Made by a program: the position numbers and the translations under genes. The notes under the pieces are model-generated. The model had not been told where the DNA came from, searched no databases, and saw only the letters and a program-made list of their open reading frames with translations. Below are positions 52,399 through 54,407 of a stretch of DNA of 54,407 nt, piece by piece. The stretch is from Lachnospiraceae bacterium (GTDB lineage Bacteria > Bacillota > Clostridia > Lachnospirales > Lachnospiraceae). How positions within the stretch are numbered: position 1 is the stretch's first letter; the number at the start of each line of letters is the position of its first letter. The stretch spans positions 1 through 54,407 of the forward strand of contig JAGBNK010000014.1 in NCBI GenBank assembly GCA_017634455.1. Direction: 5' to 3'.

Positions 52399-53475
52399 AT
52401 GAAAGTATCAGTGATAACAGCTTTTTACAAAGGCAATAAATATATGCCCTCATATGTGAAATGCATGCTGGCAAATGCTGGCAACATGCAGAGATGCGGC
52501 CATGAATTAGAGGTGATCGTGGTAAATGACAGCCCTAACGAACAGGTTGTTTTGGTAAACGACAGCCCTGATGGACAACAGGTTACATTTATGAGTGAAG
52601 GCAACAAGGATGCAATATCAGATGCGAATGGCAGTGATAGAGCATCTGGTATTGGACTTTCATCAATTGAGATAAGGGATGAAGTGGAAAGGCTTATTAC
52701 CGTCATCAATCAGCCTCAGAATACTGGAATTCATGGGGCGCGGGTAAATGGTTTGAAACATGCCACCGGCGATTACATAATGTTTTTGGATCAGGATGAT
52801 TTGCTTGCAGATGATGCTTTGCTTCAACATGTGAATTGCATTCTGGAATGGCAGAGTAAGCTAGATGAAATCAACAAGAATATGTCACAGGAATTACAGC
52901 GAACTGAGACAATCCAGAAAATGTATAATCCTGTATCTGTGTCAAATGCTTCGCTGGAGCAGGCGGATGGAACTGCGTTAAGCTGGTATCGCACGGACTA
53001 TCACAAGAACCAAATTGGTAAATTATCCACTTACATCAAGGTTGGAAATCAGATTATATCTCCAGGTCAGTGTCTCATTCCAAGACAGTTTGTGCCACGA
53101 ATTTGGACTGAGAGAATCTGCAAGGAAAATGGTTCCGACGATTACTATTTATGGCTGGTTATGCTGGCTCTTCGTCATCATTTTATATTGGTGGACGAGC
53201 CTCTATATACTCATAAATATACCGGGGCAAATATTTCTGCAGATACAACCAACACAGATGTGTCTACTTATGAGTTTGCGGATTTCCTCAGGGATGCGGA
53301 TTATTTCTCCCAGAGGGACATTGATAAGTTGCTTAGAATGAATGAGTACAAGGCGGAATTTAGAGCATCAAATAAAGCGAAGAAAATCTTATTGTCTCTA
53401 AGAAACTTGGATATTTTTCTGGCAAATGTTTTCTACAAAATCAAGACTAAAACGCCAGTGGGATTCAATCGTTGA
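52399..53475 (+). CDS. glycosyltransferase family 2 with an internal duplication
   Basis: A 358-residue GT2: VSVITAFYKGNKYM at the start, NTGIHGARVNGLKHATGDYIMFLDQDD with the acidic site, and ENGSDDYYLWLVML at the acceptor side. Where GT2 enzymes normally have one VVNDSP segment, this has VVNDSPNEQVV directly followed by LVNDSPDGQQV, a 33-base tandem duplication (about 52521-52586), then a polar insert of about 30 residues. The insert lies in the donor-binding half and may loosen or alter it. The ribosome binding site is weak (TTGGA). Confidence 0.83.
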   Translation: MKVSVITAFYKGNKYMPSYVKCMLANAGNMQRCGHELEVIVVNDSPNEQVVLVNDSPDGQQVTFMSEGNKDAISDANGSDRASGIGLSSIEIRDEVERLITVINQPQNTGIHGARVNGLKHATGDYIMFLDQDDLLADDALLQHVNCILEWQSKLDEINKNMSQELQRTETIQKMYNPVSVSNASLEQADGTALSWYRTDYHKNQIGKLSTYIKVGNQIISPGQCLIPRQFVPRIWTERICKENGSDDYYLWLVMLALRHHFILVDEPLYTHKYTGANISADTTNTDVSTYEFADFLRDADYFSQRDIDKLLRMNEYKAEFRASNKAKKILLSLRNLDIFLANVFYKIKTKTPVGFNR

Positions 53476-53494
53476 CAAGTTAATTGCGTGAGGC

Positions 53495-53614
53495 ATGATT
53501 ATACCAAAGACCATGAGACTCGGTGTAAACTGCATCAGAAAGATGGACAAAAATTGCTACATAAATCCATTGAAGATTAATTGGGATGAAATGTTGAAAA
53601 TCCCTATAAAATAA
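53495..53614 (+). CDS. possible 39-residue protein
   Basis: ATG 53495 to TAA 53614. The sequence is basic and ends NWDEMLKIPIK, with GTGAGG just upstream at short spacing. It could be a real small protein, a remnant of a longer gene, or chance. The terminator at 53629 right after it slightly favours real. Confidence 0.3.
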   Translation: MIIPKTMRLGVNCIRKMDKNCYINPLKINWDEMLKIPIK

Positions 53615-53628
53615 AGACAATAAAACCT

Positions 53629-53669
53629 AAAGGCTATGCGTTATATCCTTGTAACGTGTGGCCTTTTTT
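53629..53669 (+). terminator. terminator before valS
   Basis: AAAGGCTATGCGTT (53629-53642) pairs at all 14 positions (three G-U) with AACGTGTGGCCTTT (53653-53666), 10-base loop, followed by a run of T. Confidence 0.85.
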
Positions 53670-53771
53670 GATAAAATAAAGAAGATTATAAGGAAAAATG
53701 TATACTTGCGTCAAGAAGGCGCAAAATCTCATAGAAAATGAGATGGGAAAATTAGATGACAGGAGTTTATC

Positions 53772-54407
53772 ATGAGTAAGGAACTAGCAAAAACTTACGA
53801 TCCTAGTGGATTAGAGGACAGACTATATAAGAAGTGGGAGGAGAACGGATATTTTCACGCTGAAGTGGACAGAAGCAAGAAACCATTTACAATTGTGATG
53901 CCACCTCCAAATATTACAGGACAGCTTCATATGGGACATGCTCTCGACAACACTATGCAGGATATTCTGATTAGATATAAGAGAATGCAGGGATACAATG
54001 CTTTGTGGCAGCCTGGTACAGACCATGCGGCAATTGCTACAGAGGTAAAGGTTATCGAGCATCTCAAGAAGCAGGGAATTGACAAGTCTGATTTGGGCCG
54101 TGAAGGATTTCTTGACAAATGTTGGGAATGGAGAGAAGAATACGGCAATAGAATCATCAATCAGTTGAAGAAAATGGGTTCATCTGCAGACTGGCAGAGA
54201 GAACGTTTCACAATGGATGAAGGTTGCTCTAAGGCAGTAGAGGAAGTATTCGTTAAGCTTTACAACGAAGGCTATATTTATAAGGGCAACAGAATTATTA
54301 ACTGGTGTCCAGTATGTCAGACTTCTATTTCTGATGCTGAGGTTGTACATGAGGAGCAGGCTGGACATTTCTGGCATATGAAATATGAGATAGTAGGTGA
54401 GCCTGGC
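53772..54407 (+). CDS. valS: valyl-tRNA synthetase, N-terminal part (runs off the window)
   Basis: 212 codons are visible of an enzyme usually about 880 long. [22 protein letters not shown] is a typical ValS start. [16 protein letters not shown] gives the class I HIGH motif as HMGH (53-56), followed by [10 protein letters not shown]. The segment NWCPVCQT enters the editing region. GGAG at 53762-53765 precedes the ATG. It charges tRNA-Val in the cytoplasm. No T-box element is seen ahead of it. Confidence 0.96.
   Translation, partial: MSKELAKTYDPSGLEDRLYKKWEENGYFHAEVDRSKKPFTIVMPPPNITGQLHMGHALDNTMQDILIRYKRMQGYNALWQPGTDHAAIATEVKVIEHLKKQGIDKSDLGREGFLDKCWEWREEYGNRIINQLKKMGSSADWQRERFTMDEGCSKAVEEVFVKLYNEGYIYKGNRIINWCPVCQTSISDAEVVHEEQAGHFWHMKYEIVGEPG

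Larger units (their letters stand above)
53476..53771. other. leader of valS: terminator and twin hairpins, no T-box seen
   Basis: Besides the possible 39-codon frame and the terminator at 53629-53669, it has two adjacent hairpins: TTGCGTC/GGCGCAA (53706-53724) and ATCTCAT/ATGAGAT (53726-53744). The T-box core AGGGTGG and its antiterminator are absent. Confidence 0.5.

Noticed and set aside
53476..53771. T-box riboswitch before valS
   Set aside because: No AGGGTGG core or antiterminator is found. The terminator at 53629 lies too far from valS and fits the end of the upstream unit.
1..54407. tRNA, rRNA, insertion sequences and integrases
   Set aside because: None was recognised anywhere in the window by eye; a tRNA or profile search could still find a missed one.

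Overview
The window reads as chromosomal DNA of an AT-rich, low-GC Firmicute. The best guess is a Lachnospiraceae member of the Butyrivibrio/Pseudobutyrivibrio/Roseburia type. The reasons are strong AGGAGG ribosome binding sites, TTGACA/TATAAT-type promoters, a high-molecular-weight rubredoxin-rubrerythrin fusion typical of anaerobic clostridia, a Gram-positive style PHO box, LytR-CpsA-Psr and transglutaminase/GH25 wall proteins, and no outer-membrane genes. The genus is inference.

Layout. (1) 1-6266 is a very AT-rich, accessory-looking block. It holds an AAA/OLD-like ATPase with an RloB/AbiLii-like partner, a YobI-type membrane P-loop NTPase gene split by one in-frame TGA, and a small two-helix membrane protein. 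It resembles a defence or conflict island. (2) 6437-11712 is a stress and phosphate block: a three-part flavoredoxin/rubredoxin/rubrerythrin protein, a Na+/phosphate cotransporter behind a four-copy PHO box, a PhoP/PhoR-like two-component pair, and a manganese-type superoxide dismutase ending in a clear terminator. (3) 11726-36382 is one long co-directional surface-polysaccharide locus. It contains large multidomain glycosyltransferases, a WbdD-like methyltransferase-remnant/kinase-like/coiled-coil protein, a Wzm permease with an extra extracytoplasmic domain, and a Wzt ATPase with a C-terminal glycan-binding domain. Two secreted wall proteins (transglutaminase-like and GH25) follow, sharing the same unusual C-terminal repeats. 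Then come a DUF2142/GT2/DUF2304 lipid-linked sugar module, several GT2/GT4 enzymes, a GT11 fucosyltransferase, an acetyltransferase, a Wzx flippase and an epimerase. A bidirectional terminator closes the block. (4) 36389-44136 carries a membrane acyltransferase on the minus strand, RfbC, GtrA plus a GtrB-like GT2, a UDP-sugar pyrophosphorylase, another GT2, and an LCP ligase with a long Arg/Ser/Gly-rich cytoplasmic tail. (5) 44144-54407 is mixed housekeeping and surface genes: GlmS, HtrA, carbamate kinase, a GT2, methylglyoxal synthase, a tiny membrane protein, a 148-bp-period array of inverted repeats, a DUF4422 glycosyltransferase, a GT2 with an internal duplication, and the first third or less of ValS.

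How the parts fit. GlmS, RfbC and the pyrophosphorylase supply activated sugars. The GT2/GT4/GT11 enzymes assemble glycan on a lipid. The Wzm/Wzt pair, with the WbdD-like protein as possible chain-end modifier, and the Wzx flippase offer two export routes. GtrA/GtrB-like and DUF2142/DUF2304 sets add side sugars outside the membrane. Acyltransferases decorate, and the LCP protein could attach glycan to the wall. The two repeat-bearing secreted proteins may dock on that glycan.

The most interesting points are: the WbdD-like protein beside a Wzt with a glycan-binding domain in a Gram-positive; the shared repeats encoded inside the glycan operon; the alternating stem-loop array at 50985-51557; two terminator hairpins that overlap the next gene's promoter; and the TGA-split YobI-type gene.
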